NCBI GenBank assembly: GCA_018713515.1
Contig: DVOO01000019.1
Location: 1 to 64,000, forward strand
Direction of reading: 5' to 3'
Origin: Candidatus Scatomonas pullistercoris
Lineage (GTDB): Bacteria; Bacillota; Clostridia; Lachnospirales; Lachnospiraceae
DNA: 64,000 nt
Positions 45,896-54,349 of the stretch are shown piece after piece (the stretch's first letter is position 1; each line of letters begins with the position of its first letter). The notes under the pieces were generated by a model. The model was given only the letters and a program-made list of their open reading frames with translations. It was not told where the DNA came from and searched no databases. The position numbers and the translations under genes are program-made.

Positions 45896-47125
45896 TGCCC
45901 GTTTTCTCAGGATATCATAGCGCTCCGGCCTCAGAGAAAACTCCACATGCAGTTCCTGCCGCGGATGCGGCGCCGCCTCCTGGGCGTTTCCCTGACTGTC
46001 GTAGATTCCCCGGACAACCGTTTCCATATTTCTGCCGTCCGGCTTCATAATCTCCACGGTCTCGCCCACGGAGAATTTGTTTTTCTGTTCCATCACCGTA
46101 CGCCCCAGCCGGTCCGTCTCCCCGGCTGTTCCCAGATACACATACTCCTGGACATACGTATTGCTGTCGTAAATCTGATCCTGTTCCGAGGGTTTTCCGT
46201 AAAAGAAGCCAGTTGTGAATCTCCGGTAGGTGCAGCCCGTGATCTGTTCCCGGTACCAGGGCAGGTTTTTCCGGTACAGGGCGGGATCCTTCCGGCAGTC
46301 ATCTATGGCCTTCCTGTAGGTCCTGGCCACCGTAGCCACGTAAAGTGCCGTTTTCATGCGCCCCTCGATCTTCAGGCTGTCCGCTCCCGATTCCAGAAGA
46401 TCCGGAATATGTTCGATCATGCACAGGTCTCTGGAATTGAAAATAAAAGTTCCCCTCTCATTTTCAAAAACCGGCAGATACTCTCCCGGCCGGGTTTCTT
46501 CCATCACCGCGTACTTCCACCGGCACGGGTGCGTACAGGCTCCCTGATTTGCGTCCCGTCCGGTAAAAAAATTGGACAGCAGGCAGCGTCCCGAATAGGA
46601 GATACACATGGCGCCGTGAATAAAAGTTTCAATTTCCATTTCCTCAGGGATATTTTCCCGGATTTCCCGGATTTCCCGGAGGCTCAGTTCACGGGCCGTT
46701 ACAACCCGCTTTGCACCCAGAGCATGCCAGAAACGGTACGTTTCATAGTTTGTATTATTTGCCTGGGTGCTGATGTGGCGGTCAATTTCCGGACATATTT
46801 CACCCGCAATACGGAAAATTCCCGGATCCGCAATAATCAGCGCGTCCGGCCGCAGCTCCCTAATCTCCCGGAAATACGCTCTGACTCCTTCCAGATCCCG
46901 GTTATGTGCCAGAATGTTAGCCGTCACATACACCTTCACTCCGCGCTCGTGGGCAAAACGTATTCCCTCCTCCATATCCTTCCGGCTGAAATTTTTTGCC
47001 TTGGCACGCAGGCCAAAAGCCTCTCCGCCTATATAGACCGCATCTGCGCCGTACAGAACCGCAGTCTTTAAAACCTCCAGACAGCTGGCCGGAACCAGCA
47101 GTTCCGGATATCTGCCGCTTCTCAT
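45893..47125 (-). CDS. trhP: U32-family protein, tRNA 5-hydroxyuridine synthesis (TrhP type)
   Basis: The 410-aa protein has the U32 signature: IETFIHGAMCISYSGRCLLS followed by a CTHPCRWKY segment, whose four Cys hold an iron-sulfur cluster. In Bacillus the TrhP proteins (YrrN/YrrO) use prephenate to hydroxylate U34 of tRNAs. The adjacent gene is the O-methyltransferase TrmR that acts next, which supports this reading over a protease role. AAAGGAG precedes the ATG. Confidence 0.87.
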   Translation of the reverse strand: MRSGRYPELLVPASCLEVLKTAVLYGADAVYIGGEAFGLRAKAKNFSRKDMEEGIRFAHERGVKVYVTANILAHNRDLEGVRAYFREIRELRPDALIIADPGIFRIAGEICPEIDRHISTQANNTNYETYRFWHALGAKRVVTARELSLREIREIRENIPEEMEIETFIHGAMCISYSGRCLLSNFFTGRDANQGACTHPCRWKYAVMEETRPGEYLPVFENERGTFIFNSRDLCMIEHIPDLLESGADSLKIEGRMKTALYVATVARTYRKAIDDCRKDPALYRKNLPWYREQITGCTYRRFTTGFFYGKPSEQDQIYDSNTYVQEYVYLGTAGETDRLGRTVMEQKNKFSVGETVEIMKPDGRNMETVVRGIYDSQGNAQEAAPHPRQELHVEFSLRPERYDILRKRA

Positions 47126-47138
47126 ACAGACTCCTTTC

Positions 47139-47780
47139 TCACCGCCTTACACTGATGGTAATCCCATCCCCCAGCGGTACAATGGATGTCTCCAGTTCCC
47201 GGCTGTGCTTCAGCGTGTACAGATATTCCCGCATTCTCTTATAAATCGTCCGGTTCCGCCGCTCTACCAGATAATGGGATTCTATAATATCCCCTTCCTG
47301 CAGAACATTGTCGGACAGCAGCACTGCCCCCGGCCGCAGCAGCCGCAGCACTTCCGGCAGAAACCGGATATACTGCCCCTTGGCCGCATCCATGAAAATA
47401 AGATCGTAGGGTCCCTTCAGGGTCTTCAATATATCCGCCGCATCCCCCGGCAGAAGCGTAATCCTGTCTCCATACCCGGATTTCCGAAAATTTTCCCGGG
47501 CCAGCGGGATCCGTTTTTCATAGCTTTCTATCGTAGTAATCTGGCCGTCCGGCGGTCCGTATTCCGCCATAAAAACCGCGGAAAATCCAATGGCGGTTCC
47601 CACCTCCAGGATTTTCCGCGGCTGCTGTATCATCAAAAAAACTTTCAGAAAGCTCTGCATTTCTCTGCGGATAATCGGTACCCGATCTTTGGCCGCCCTG
47701 CCGGCCAGCTCCTCCAGAAAAGGCGTATGGCCCTGATCCAGAGAATTAATATAAGCAAGCATTCTCTCTTCCACTATCAA
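47139..47780 (-). CDS. trmR: TrmR-type tRNA 5-hydroxyuridine O-methyltransferase
   Basis: The 213-aa O-methyltransferase has the SAM site LEVGTAIGFSAVFMAEY near 60-75, then DLIFMDAAKGQY and VLLSDNVL, as in YrrM of B. subtilis. There, TrmR makes 5-methoxyuridine at tRNA position 34. It overlaps the upstream MltG-like gene by 4 bases and precedes trhP by 13. Confidence 0.88.
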   Translation of the reverse strand: MIVEERMLAYINSLDQGHTPFLEELAGRAAKDRVPIIRREMQSFLKVFLMIQQPRKILEVGTAIGFSAVFMAEYGPPDGQITTIESYEKRIPLARENFRKSGYGDRITLLPGDAADILKTLKGPYDLIFMDAAKGQYIRFLPEVLRLLRPGAVLLSDNVLQEGDIIESHYLVERRNRTIYKRMREYLYTLKHSRELETSIVPLGDGITISVRR

Positions 47781-48220
47781 GATTCCGCCGCGCCTCCATC
47801 CTCGTTCAGAGAAGTCGGCTGCCCTTCTGTATTGACCTGGGCCAGAATCGCCAGCATCTCATCTACGGTCTGATTTGTATTCAGAATATAGGAGCCCGGA
47901 AGTAAGTCTCCGTGGTAATCAGAAAATAATTCCTGAAACCAGAATACAAGGGCACTTTCCTCAATCAGTCCCCTCTCCCGGAGCAGATCCCCCACATCCA
48001 TGACAGACATATCGTCCGATACGGTCACCGTGATCTCCCGGCCTTCACCGCTGTCCACCGGCGACTGGTCAAAGATCTGGTAGCCCAGTGTATAAGCCTG
48101 GCGTGCCAGAAATACCAGAAATACCGCAAGACAGATGTAAATCAAAATTTTCAGTATCCCCTTCGCGCTTTTCACAGCCGCCCGGTATCCGGCCTCTTTT
48201 CTTTTTCCAGCCCTTGCCAT
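47777..48220 (-). CDS. Short MltG-like membrane protein lacking the transglycosylase domain
   Basis: The 147-aa product has a basic N-terminus, one membrane segment at about 24-45, and a LysM-like/YceG N-terminal segment (VTVSDDMSVMDVGDLLRERGLIEESALVFWF, then LPGSYILNTNQTVDEMLAIL). In full MltG (about 340 aa) this precedes the catalytic domain that cleaves glycan strands; here the protein ends with a short acidic tail instead. It lies in the mltG place of the Bacillus gene order, so it is probably a natural short form, perhaps regulatory or glycan-binding. Confidence 0.75.
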   Translation of the reverse strand: MARAGKRKEAGYRAAVKSAKGILKILIYICLAVFLVFLARQAYTLGYQIFDQSPVDSGEGREITVTVSDDMSVMDVGDLLRERGLIEESALVFWFQELFSDYHGDLLPGSYILNTNQTVDEMLAILAQVNTEGQPTSLNEDGGAAES

Positions 48221-48249
48221 ATGTTCTCCTTTGTGGTTTTCTCTCTGGA

Positions 48250-48585
48250 TTACATCTCAGGTACATCAATCTTGATCTCGTTGTTAATCGTCGCGAATAC
48301 CTTCTGAATCATACGGCATACAGACAGTTCCGCAGCCAGGTACTCCGCCACCACCGGATTTTTCCGGAGATCTCTGTATTCTTTTTCAACACGGTCCACT
48401 GCTTCAAAAAGATCTATGTTCTCTGCTTCCTGCAAAGCAAAATTCCGGATCCGAAATTCATCCACCTTCTTTTTTAACTCCTGATCCTTGTCAAGCTCCG
48501 CCTCCAACTTCAGGTAGCTCTGATAGTCAATCGTATTTCGCATCGCATCTGTCAGTGCATGCAGACGTTCTGTAATAATATCCAT
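48250..48585 (-). CDS. YlbF/YmcA-family helical protein
   Basis: The 111-aa protein is nearly all helical (ITERLHALTDAMRNTIDYQSYLKLEAEL, then DLFEAVDRVEKEYRDLRKNPVVAEYLAAE), the pattern of the YlbF family. In Bacillus YlbF, YmcA and YaaT associate with RNase Y to control RNA processing, competence and sporulation. ATG 48585 lies 8 bases after the RNase J stop with GGAGG in the last RNase J codons; a GTG at 48648 is an alternative giving a 132-aa product. Placement next to RNase J fits an RNA-processing link. Confidence 0.8.
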   Translation of the reverse strand: MDIITERLHALTDAMRNTIDYQSYLKLEAELDKDQELKKKVDEFRIRNFALQEAENIDLFEAVDRVEKEYRDLRKNPVVAEYLAAELSVCRMIQKVFATINNEIKIDVPEM

Positions 48586-48593
48586 GATTTCTT

Positions 48594-50258
48594 CTAAGCC
48601 TCCATAATAATTGGTAAGATCATTGGTCTTCTCTTCGTTTTTTTCCACAGAAAATCTCCCAGCGAATCCTTAATTACCGTCTTCAGCTTGCCCCAGTCTG
48701 TGACTCTGCGCCGCAGGCATTCATCCAGCGCATCCTCCACAGTAATTCGTGCTTCTCCCATCAGGTCTTCCGACTCTCTTACATACACGAAACCGCGGGA
48801 AACAATATCCGGTCCGGCAAGCAGCTGATTGCTGTGCTTTTCCAGTGTGAGGACAACAATCATGATGCCCTCCTCCGACAGATGCTGCCGGTCACGCAGA
48901 ACGATATTTCCCACATCGCCCACACCCAGACCGTCCACGAAGACAGCGCCTGTCTGCACTTTGCCTGTAATTTTCGCCTCGTTCTGATTCAGTTCCATCA
49001 CATCCCCGGAGGACATGATGAAAATATGATCCTTGGGAATCCCCAGACTCTCGGCCAGCTTGGCCTGCGCCTTCAGATGCCGGTACTCTCCATGTACAGG
49101 CAGCGCATACTTCGGATGAACCAGAGAATAAATCAGCTTGATCTCTTCCTGACACGCATGGCCCGAAACATGTACATCCTGAAAAATAACATCAGCACCT
49201 TTTGCTGAAAGTTCATTGATGACCTTGGATACGGCCTTCTCATTGCCGGGAATGGGATTGGAACTGAATATGATCGTATCTCCCGGCTTGATCGTGACCT
49301 TTCTGTGGATGCTGGCAGCCATTCTGGACAGTGCCGCCATGGATTCTCCCTGACTTCCCGTGGTAACCAGCACCATCTGGTTATCCGGATAATTCTTCAT
49401 CTGATCGATGTCGATCAGCGTCTTGTCCGGAATGTTCAGATACCCCAGCTCAGAGGCGGTGGTAATCACATTAACCATGCTGCGCCCCTCCACCACCACC
49501 TTTCTGCCAAATTTATAGGCAGAGTTGATGATCTGCTGCACCCGGTCCACATTGGACGCAAAGGTGGCAATAATAATGCGGGTATCCTTGTGATCCGCAA
49601 AGATATTGTCAAAAGTTTTTCCCACGGTGCGCTCTGACATGGTGAAGCCGGGCCGTTCTGCATTGGTGCTGTCGCACATCAGCGCCAGCACGCCCTTCCG
49701 GCCAATCTCGGCAAATCTCTGCAGGTCTATGGCGTCTCCGAATACCGGCGTATAATCCACCTTAAAATCTCCTGTATGGATCACAGTTCCGGCCGGAGAA
49801 TAGATAGCCAGCGCCGATGCGTCCTGGATACTGTGATTGGTTTTGATAAATTCGATCCGGAATTTCCCCAGATTGATGGACTGCCCGAATTTTATAGTTT
49901 TTCGCTTCGTTGTGCGAAGCAGATTGTGTTCTTTCAGTTTGTTTTCAATTAATCCGATTGTCAGCTTCGTTGCATAAATAGGCACATTGATCTGTTTCAG
50001 CACATAAGGCAGCGCCCCGATATGATCCTCATGGCCGTGGGTGATTACAAACCCTTTTACTTTCTGAATATTTTCCTTCAAGTATGTGATATCCGGGATC
50101 ACCAGATCGATCCCCAGCATATCATCCTCCGGGAAAGACAGGCCGCAGTCCACAACAACAATACTGTCTTCGTATTCAAAGGCAGTAATGTTCATGCCGA
50201 TCTGCTCCAGGCCTCCCAGCGGAATAATCTTCAAATTACTTTCGCTGTTACCCTTCAA
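48594..50258 (-). CDS. rnj: Ribonuclease J
   Basis: The 554-aa protein has the metallo-beta-lactamase motif THGHEDHIGALPYVL near 75, the beta-CASP domain (GRSMVNVITTASELGYL), and the C-terminal domain. It is a 5'-3' exo- and endoribonuclease in mRNA decay and rRNA maturation. TTG 50258 is the likely start, with GGAGG 6 bases upstream; the ATG at 50303 overlaps untypical sequence. Only one rnj is in this window; whether there is a second cannot be told. Confidence 0.94.
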   Translation of the reverse strand: MKGNSESNLKIIPLGGLEQIGMNITAFEYEDSIVVVDCGLSFPEDDMLGIDLVIPDITYLKENIQKVKGFVITHGHEDHIGALPYVLKQINVPIYATKLTIGLIENKLKEHNLLRTTKRKTIKFGQSINLGKFRIEFIKTNHSIQDASALAIYSPAGTVIHTGDFKVDYTPVFGDAIDLQRFAEIGRKGVLALMCDSTNAERPGFTMSERTVGKTFDNIFADHKDTRIIIATFASNVDRVQQIINSAYKFGRKVVVEGRSMVNVITTASELGYLNIPDKTLIDIDQMKNYPDNQMVLVTTGSQGESMAALSRMAASIHRKVTIKPGDTIIFSSNPIPGNEKAVSKVINELSAKGADVIFQDVHVSGHACQEEIKLIYSLVHPKYALPVHGEYRHLKAQAKLAESLGIPKDHIFIMSSGDVMELNQNEAKITGKVQTGAVFVDGLGVGDVGNIVLRDRQHLSEEGIMIVVLTLEKHSNQLLAGPDIVSRGFVYVRESEDLMGEARITVEDALDECLRRRVTDWGKLKTVIKDSLGDFLWKKTKRRPMILPIIMEA

Positions 50259-50343
50259 ATGGCACCTCCATATTTTTTCCGAACACAAACCTGACGCGCT
50301 CATCCGCCGGCTCTTCTCCGGTCAGAATGATCCCGCCAAAAAA

Positions 50344-50598
50344 CTAACGGAAGTCCACATCGTCCAACATCTGCTCGAATACGCGTGAAATGGCCTCCAG
50401 CTCCACTTCATCCTCGACCATCGCGTAATCAGCCAGACTGTCGCCGTCCGCAGACATATCCCTGAGAATATAGGCATTCGCCTCATCTCCGTCAGAGTCT
50501 GTCACAAGGAGATAATTGACTCCGTTCACCCTTGTGGCTTCCTCTACATATAATTCTATCTTCTCTCCATCTTCCGTTACAAAACCAATCTTTTCCAT
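50344..50598 (-). CDS. DUF1292 family small protein
   Basis: The 84-aa acidic protein (FVTEDGEKIELYVEEATRVNGVNYLLVTDSDGDEANAYIL) matches DUF1292, YrzB in Bacillus. The function is unknown. Its start overlaps the ruvX stop (TGATG), part of the widely conserved ireB-ruvX-DUF1292 arrangement. Confidence 0.88.
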   Translation of the reverse strand: MEKIGFVTEDGEKIELYVEEATRVNGVNYLLVTDSDGDEANAYILRDMSADGDSLADYAMVEDEVELEAISRVFEQMLDDVDFR

Positions 50599-51050
50599 CA
50601 GATTATTTCCTGCACTTCTCCGCCCTGGTTTTTCCGGCTGTCCAGATATCCCTGCAGTATAAAAGCCGCTGCCAGAGAATCCACGTACTGTTTTTTCTCC
50701 GCTCCCCGGACGCCTGCTTCCTGCATGACCCGATGCGCTTCCACTGTGGTCAGGCGTTCATCCCACATAACAACATGCAGACCTGTCCTTTTTTCCAGAA
50801 TTTCTTTGAATTCCAGAGATTTTACAGCCCTGTCTCCTATATCGTTATTCATGTGTTTTGGAAATCCCAGCACCAGAAGTCCCACCTGATACTCCGCTAT
50901 CAGTTCTTCCAGCCTGGCCAGCGTCTGTCTCAGTTTGTTTTCAGACTTTCTGCGAATGATCTCCACGCTCTGGGCCGTCACACCCAGCGGATCACTCACC
51001 GCCACGCCTACCGTCCTGGAGCCGTAATCCAGACCTAAAATCCGCTTCAT
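50598..51050 (-). CDS. ruvX: RuvX/YqgF family resolvase-like RNase
   Basis: The 150-aa RNase H-fold protein has [19 protein letters not shown] at the start, [10 protein letters not shown], and WDERLTT near the end, the three acidic motifs. YqgF acts in 16S rRNA 5' maturation and has been studied as a possible Holliday-junction resolvase. It overlaps ireB by 4 bases. Confidence 0.93.
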   Translation of the reverse strand: MKRILGLDYGSRTVGVAVSDPLGVTAQSVEIIRRKSENKLRQTLARLEELIAEYQVGLLVLGFPKHMNNDIGDRAVKSLEFKEILEKRTGLHVVMWDERLTTVEAHRVMQEAGVRGAEKKQYVDSLAAAFILQGYLDSRKNQGGEVQEII

Positions 51051-51319
51051 TCTTCTGTTTTCCAGGATTCGTTTTTAATGTATTCCTTCAGAAGTTCCTC
51101 CACTACTTCGTCCCGCTCCACCTTCATGATCAGGCTCCGGGCACCCTTGTGGCTGGTAATGTAGGTCGGGTCACCGGACATGATATAGCCTACGATCTGA
51201 TTGACGGGATTGTATCCCTTCTCCTCCATCGCATGGTACACAACATCCAGCACCTTCTTGACCTGAAGCTCCGGCTCACTCTTGACTTTGAAAAATTGTG
51301 TATTGCTTAAATCTGCCAT
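51047..51319 (-). CDS. IreB-family regulatory phosphoprotein
   Basis: The 90-aa protein matches Ire[33 protein letters not shown]. In Enterococcus faecalis IreB is phosphorylated by the PASTA kinase IreK and affects cephalosporin resistance. The gene opens the ireB-ruvX-DUF1292 run, behind its own promoter. Confidence 0.9.
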   Translation of the reverse strand: MADLSNTQFFKVKSEPELQVKKVLDVVYHAMEEKGYNPVNQIVGYIMSGDPTYITSHKGARSLIMKVERDEVVEELLKEYIKNESWKTEE

Positions 51320-51351
51320 TCTTTCACGTCCTTCAATTTAATATCTATTCT

Positions 51352-51380
51352 ATTCTAATATAGTTTTCCCAAAATATCAA
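51352..51380 (-). promoter_or_regulatory. ireB operon promoter
   Basis: TTGATA (51375-51380) and TAGAAT (51352-51357), 17-base spacer, minus strand, about 25 bases before the ireB ATG. Confidence 0.65.
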
Positions 51381-51388
51381 TACGTTTA

Positions 51389-52696
51389 TCACCGGCACAG
51401 GAGAAATTCTCCCCGGCAGATCTGCTCCGGGCACACCTTCTGCAGCGTATTTCCCAATTCCCTGTCTGACAGCACCAGCACCTTCCGGTACTCCCGGGTA
51501 TAGCCGGCCCATGCCCTGCGGCCATCCAGCTCTGTTTCTTCTTCCAGCAGCACTTCTGTTTCTTTTCCCAGGGCTTTCTCCAGATATTCTGCCTTTTTCC
51601 TTTTATTCAGCTCCAGCAGCACATGGCTTCTCTGTTTTTTCACCGCCTCCGGCAGCTGCCCTTCCATGGACGCAGCCCTGGTCCCTTCCCGTCTGGAATA
51701 AGGAAATACATGGGTTTCAAAGAAAGATACACGCTCCACAAACTCCGCAGATTCCCGAAAATCCTCTTCCGTCTCTCCCGGAAAGCCGGTAATGATGTCT
51801 GTCGTCAGTGCGGGATCACGAAAATACTTTCGAAGTATTCTGCATCGTTCCAGATATTCCCCGCTGGTATAACGGCGGTTCATCCGCCGGAGCGTTCTGT
51901 CGCAGCCGCTCTGAAGCGACAGGTGAAAGTGGGGACAGACCTTCGGGAGCGCTGCCAGCTCCTCCGCAAAGCCTTCCGTAATGATCCCCGGCTCCAGGGA
52001 ACCCAGACGGATTCTGTCTATTCCTTCCACCGGATGCAGCAGGCGTATCAGATCGAGAAGATCCGTCTGCTGTTCAAAATCAATCCCGTAAGAACTCAGA
52101 TGAATCCCGGACAGCACCACTTCCCGGCAGCCGGAAGCCGCCAGATTTCTTACTTCCCGCAGAACATCCTCCGGACGCCGGCTGCGGACTCTGCCCCGGG
52201 CATAGGGGATGATGCAGTAGCTGCAGAACTGATTGCAGCCATCCTGGACCTTTATGAAGGCCCTGGTATGCTCGGCCGTCTTTTCAATGCTCAGCGGCTC
52301 GTACTTCCTTTCACGGCCAAGATCCGAAAGCGCTGCCTGCTTCTTTTTCTCCAGACGGCAGCTCTGCAGGAGCTGGGGAAGCTCTCCCTTCCGGCTGTTG
52401 CCCACTATAAGGTCAATCATCGGGTCTTTTTCCAGTTCTTCTCCCCGGATCTGCGCATAGCATCCCACTGCCGCCACAACCGCCTCCGGATTCATCTTTC
52501 TAGCCCGGTGCAGCATCTGCCGGGATTTTCTGTCCGCGATATTGGTTACTGTGCAGGTGTTAATGATATAATAATCTGCTCCCGGCTCAAAAGGAACAAT
52601 TTCATATCCCTTTTTTTCCAGCAGCTGCTCCATGGCTTCCAGTTCGTATGCGTTTACCTTGCATCCCAGATTATGCAGTGCCACCTTTTTACACAT
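51389..52696 (-). CDS. mtaB: tRNA t6A37 methylthiotransferase MtaB
   Basis: The 435-aa protein has the N-terminal MTTase domain with three Cys (LGCKVNAYE, NTCTVTN, VGCYAQIRG), the radical SAM motif CNQFCSYCIIPYARG, and a C-terminal TRAM-like segment. It adds methylthio to t6A37 in tRNA. Together with trmO it acts on the same base. In Bacillus it follows dnaJ-prmA-rsmE; here thiI, its desulfurase and an HPr-like gene lie between. Confidence 0.94.
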   Translation of the reverse strand: MCKKVALHNLGCKVNAYELEAMEQLLEKKGYEIVPFEPGADYYIINTCTVTNIADRKSRQMLHRARKMNPEAVVAAVGCYAQIRGEELEKDPMIDLIVGNSRKGELPQLLQSCRLEKKKQAALSDLGRERKYEPLSIEKTAEHTRAFIKVQDGCNQFCSYCIIPYARGRVRSRRPEDVLREVRNLAASGCREVVLSGIHLSSYGIDFEQQTDLLDLIRLLHPVEGIDRIRLGSLEPGIITEGFAEELAALPKVCPHFHLSLQSGCDRTLRRMNRRYTSGEYLERCRILRKYFRDPALTTDIITGFPGETEEDFRESAEFVERVSFFETHVFPYSRREGTRAASMEGQLPEAVKKQRSHVLLELNKRKKAEYLEKALGKETEVLLEEETELDGRRAWAGYTREYRKVLVLSDRELGNTLQKVCPEQICRGEFLLCR

Positions 52697-52733
52697 TTTT
52701 CACACTCCTGTCTATTTTTCCGGTGTTTTTACC

Positions 52734-52762
52734 TTGACTTTTCGGCCTTTAAAAGGTAAGAT
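52734..52762 (+). promoter_or_regulatory. Promoter of the HPr-like gene
   Basis: TTGACT (52734-52739) and TAAGAT (52757-52762), 17-base spacer, about 40 bases before the ATG. Confidence 0.6.
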
Positions 52763-52811
52763 TATCCTGTACACAGGCAATACCAATAACCATACAGGGA
52801 GGGTTTGGAAA

Positions 52812-53045
52812 ATGAAAACTGTTAGCATTTCACTTAATTCTATCGACAAGGTGAAATCCTTTGTGAACGACATTTCCAAATTTGATTTCGATTTTGATCT
52901 GGTATCCGGCAGATATGTGATCGATGCCAAATCCATCATGGGAATCTTCAGTCTGGATCTGTCCAAAGCAATCGAGCTTAACATTCATGCAGAGGGAGAT
53001 GCTCTGGAAAATGTTATGAAAGTGCTGCAGCCATATCTGGTATAA
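52812..53045 (+). CDS. HPr-family-like protein without the phosphorylatable histidine
   Basis: The 77-aa product has the HPr beta-alpha layout (KTVSISLNSIDKVKSFVNDIS, then DAKSIMGIFSLDLSKAIELNIH, which aligns with the Ser46 region of HPr). Where HPr has the His15 motif GLHARPA, this protein has LNSIDKVK, with no His. It therefore cannot work as a PTS phosphocarrier, but the retained Ser segment leaves a Crh-like regulatory role possible. GGGAGGG precedes ATG 52812; a longer frame from 52632 begins upstream of the promoter. It has its own promoter and terminator. Confidence 0.82.
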   Translation: MKTVSISLNSIDKVKSFVNDISKFDFDFDLVSGRYVIDAKSIMGIFSLDLSKAIELNIHAEGDALENVMKVLQPYLV

Positions 53046-53089
53046 CACTTTTTCATGGAAGATCAGACAGCAGATTATGCGTTAATCAT

Positions 53090-53133
53090 TCCGGCGCGGA
53101 GAAACATGGCCGTTTCTTCGTGCCGGTTTTTTG
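53090..53133 (+). terminator. Terminator of the HPr-like gene
   Basis: Arms CCGGC-CG-AGAAAC / GTTTCT-CG-GCCGG starting at 53091, followed by TTTTTT. Confidence 0.8.
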
Positions 53134-53150
53134 TGCCGCAGTCTGCGGCG

Positions 53151-54332
53151 TTATTCTTCTATTTCCATTACTTCCGCGCTTTGGACCGCCTCATCCAGCA
53201 GACCGTCAATCACATCCGCCAGTTTTTCTTCCGAATGCCGGATGGTCCGCAGGTTCGGTTTTGTCACCGGGTGCTTGGCCACAAAAATGGTACAGCAGTC
53301 TTCATAGGGCAGAACCGATGTTTCATATGTTCCGATCTTCAGGGAAATATCCACGATTTCCTGCTTGTCAAAACCGATCAGCGGCCGGAACACCGGCAGT
53401 GTACACACTTCATTGGTACAGGCCAGGCTGTGGACGGTCTGGCTGGCTACCTGCCCGATGCTTTCCCCCGTGATCAGAGCCAGTGAACCATCCTCTTCCG
53501 CCATCTTTTCCGCAATTTTCATCATATACCGGCGCATGATAATAGTCAGCTCATCATGGGGGCATTTTTCATAGATTGCCAGCTGAATGTCTGTAAAATT
53601 CACGATGTGCAGCCGGATAGGCCCACTGTATCTGGCTACGAGCCTGGCCAGATCAATCACCTTCTGTTTTGCCCGGTCGCTGGTGTAGGGCGGCGCGTGA
53701 AAATAGACCGCATCAATCTTCACGCCCCTTTTCGCGATCATATAACCTGCCACCGGTGAGTCTATCCCCCCGGACAGCAGCAGCATGGCGCTTCCGTTGG
53801 TCCCCACAGGCATGCCGCCGGGTCCCGGAATCTCTTCTGAGTAAATATATATTTTCTGGCGCACTTCCACCGTCAGCCAGATATCCGGCTGATGGACATC
53901 TACCCGCATGCCGGGGCAGGCCGCAAGAATCGCCCCTCCCAGCTCCCGGTTCAGTTCCATGGAATCCATGGGATAACTTTTTCTGGCCCGGCGGGCATGC
54001 ACCTTAAAACTCCTGGTGGAAGCCGGATATACTTTCTGCACATAGCCAACCACCGCTTCCGCCAGCTTCTCATATCCCTGATCTTCGGTCACAACCACGG
54101 GACAGATTGCCGCAATTCCGAAGACCCGTTTCAGTGCTTCTACCGTTTCCTCAAAGTCATATGCTTCCTCGGGGAAAGCGTAAATACGGCCCTGCTCTTT
54201 CGTTACTCGGAAATTTCCCTCTACCTTTTTCAGCGCTCTCCGGATATGCTCCACCAGTGCATCCTCAAAAATATATCTGTTTTTTCCCTTAATTCCAATC
54301 TCCGCATATTTGATCAGAAATGCTTGATACAT
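53151..54332 (-). CDS. thiI: tRNA 4-thiouridine synthetase ThiI
   Basis: The 393-aa protein has a THUMP domain (about 55-165) and the PP-loop ATPase LLLSGGIDSPVAGYMIAKRG. No C-terminal rhodanese domain follows, as usual in Firmicutes. It puts sulfur on U8 of tRNA. ATG 54332 (MYQAF) follows AAGGAGAA; an earlier ATG at 54353 overlaps the desulfurase stop. It is the last gene of the operon with its cysteine desulfurase. Confidence 0.93.
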   Translation of the reverse strand: MYQAFLIKYAEIGIKGKNRYIFEDALVEHIRRALKKVEGNFRVTKEQGRIYAFPEEAYDFEETVEALKRVFGIAAICPVVVTEDQGYEKLAEAVVGYVQKVYPASTRSFKVHARRARKSYPMDSMELNRELGGAILAACPGMRVDVHQPDIWLTVEVRQKIYIYSEEIPGPGGMPVGTNGSAMLLLSGGIDSPVAGYMIAKRGVKIDAVYFHAPPYTSDRAKQKVIDLARLVARYSGPIRLHIVNFTDIQLAIYEKCPHDELTIIMRRYMMKIAEKMAEEDGSLALITGESIGQVASQTVHSLACTNEVCTLPVFRPLIGFDKQEIVDISLKIGTYETSVLPYEDCCTIFVAKHPVTKPNLRTIRHSEEKLADVIDGLLDEAVQSAEVMEIEE

Positions 54333-54349
54333 ATCGTTCTCCTTCATCT

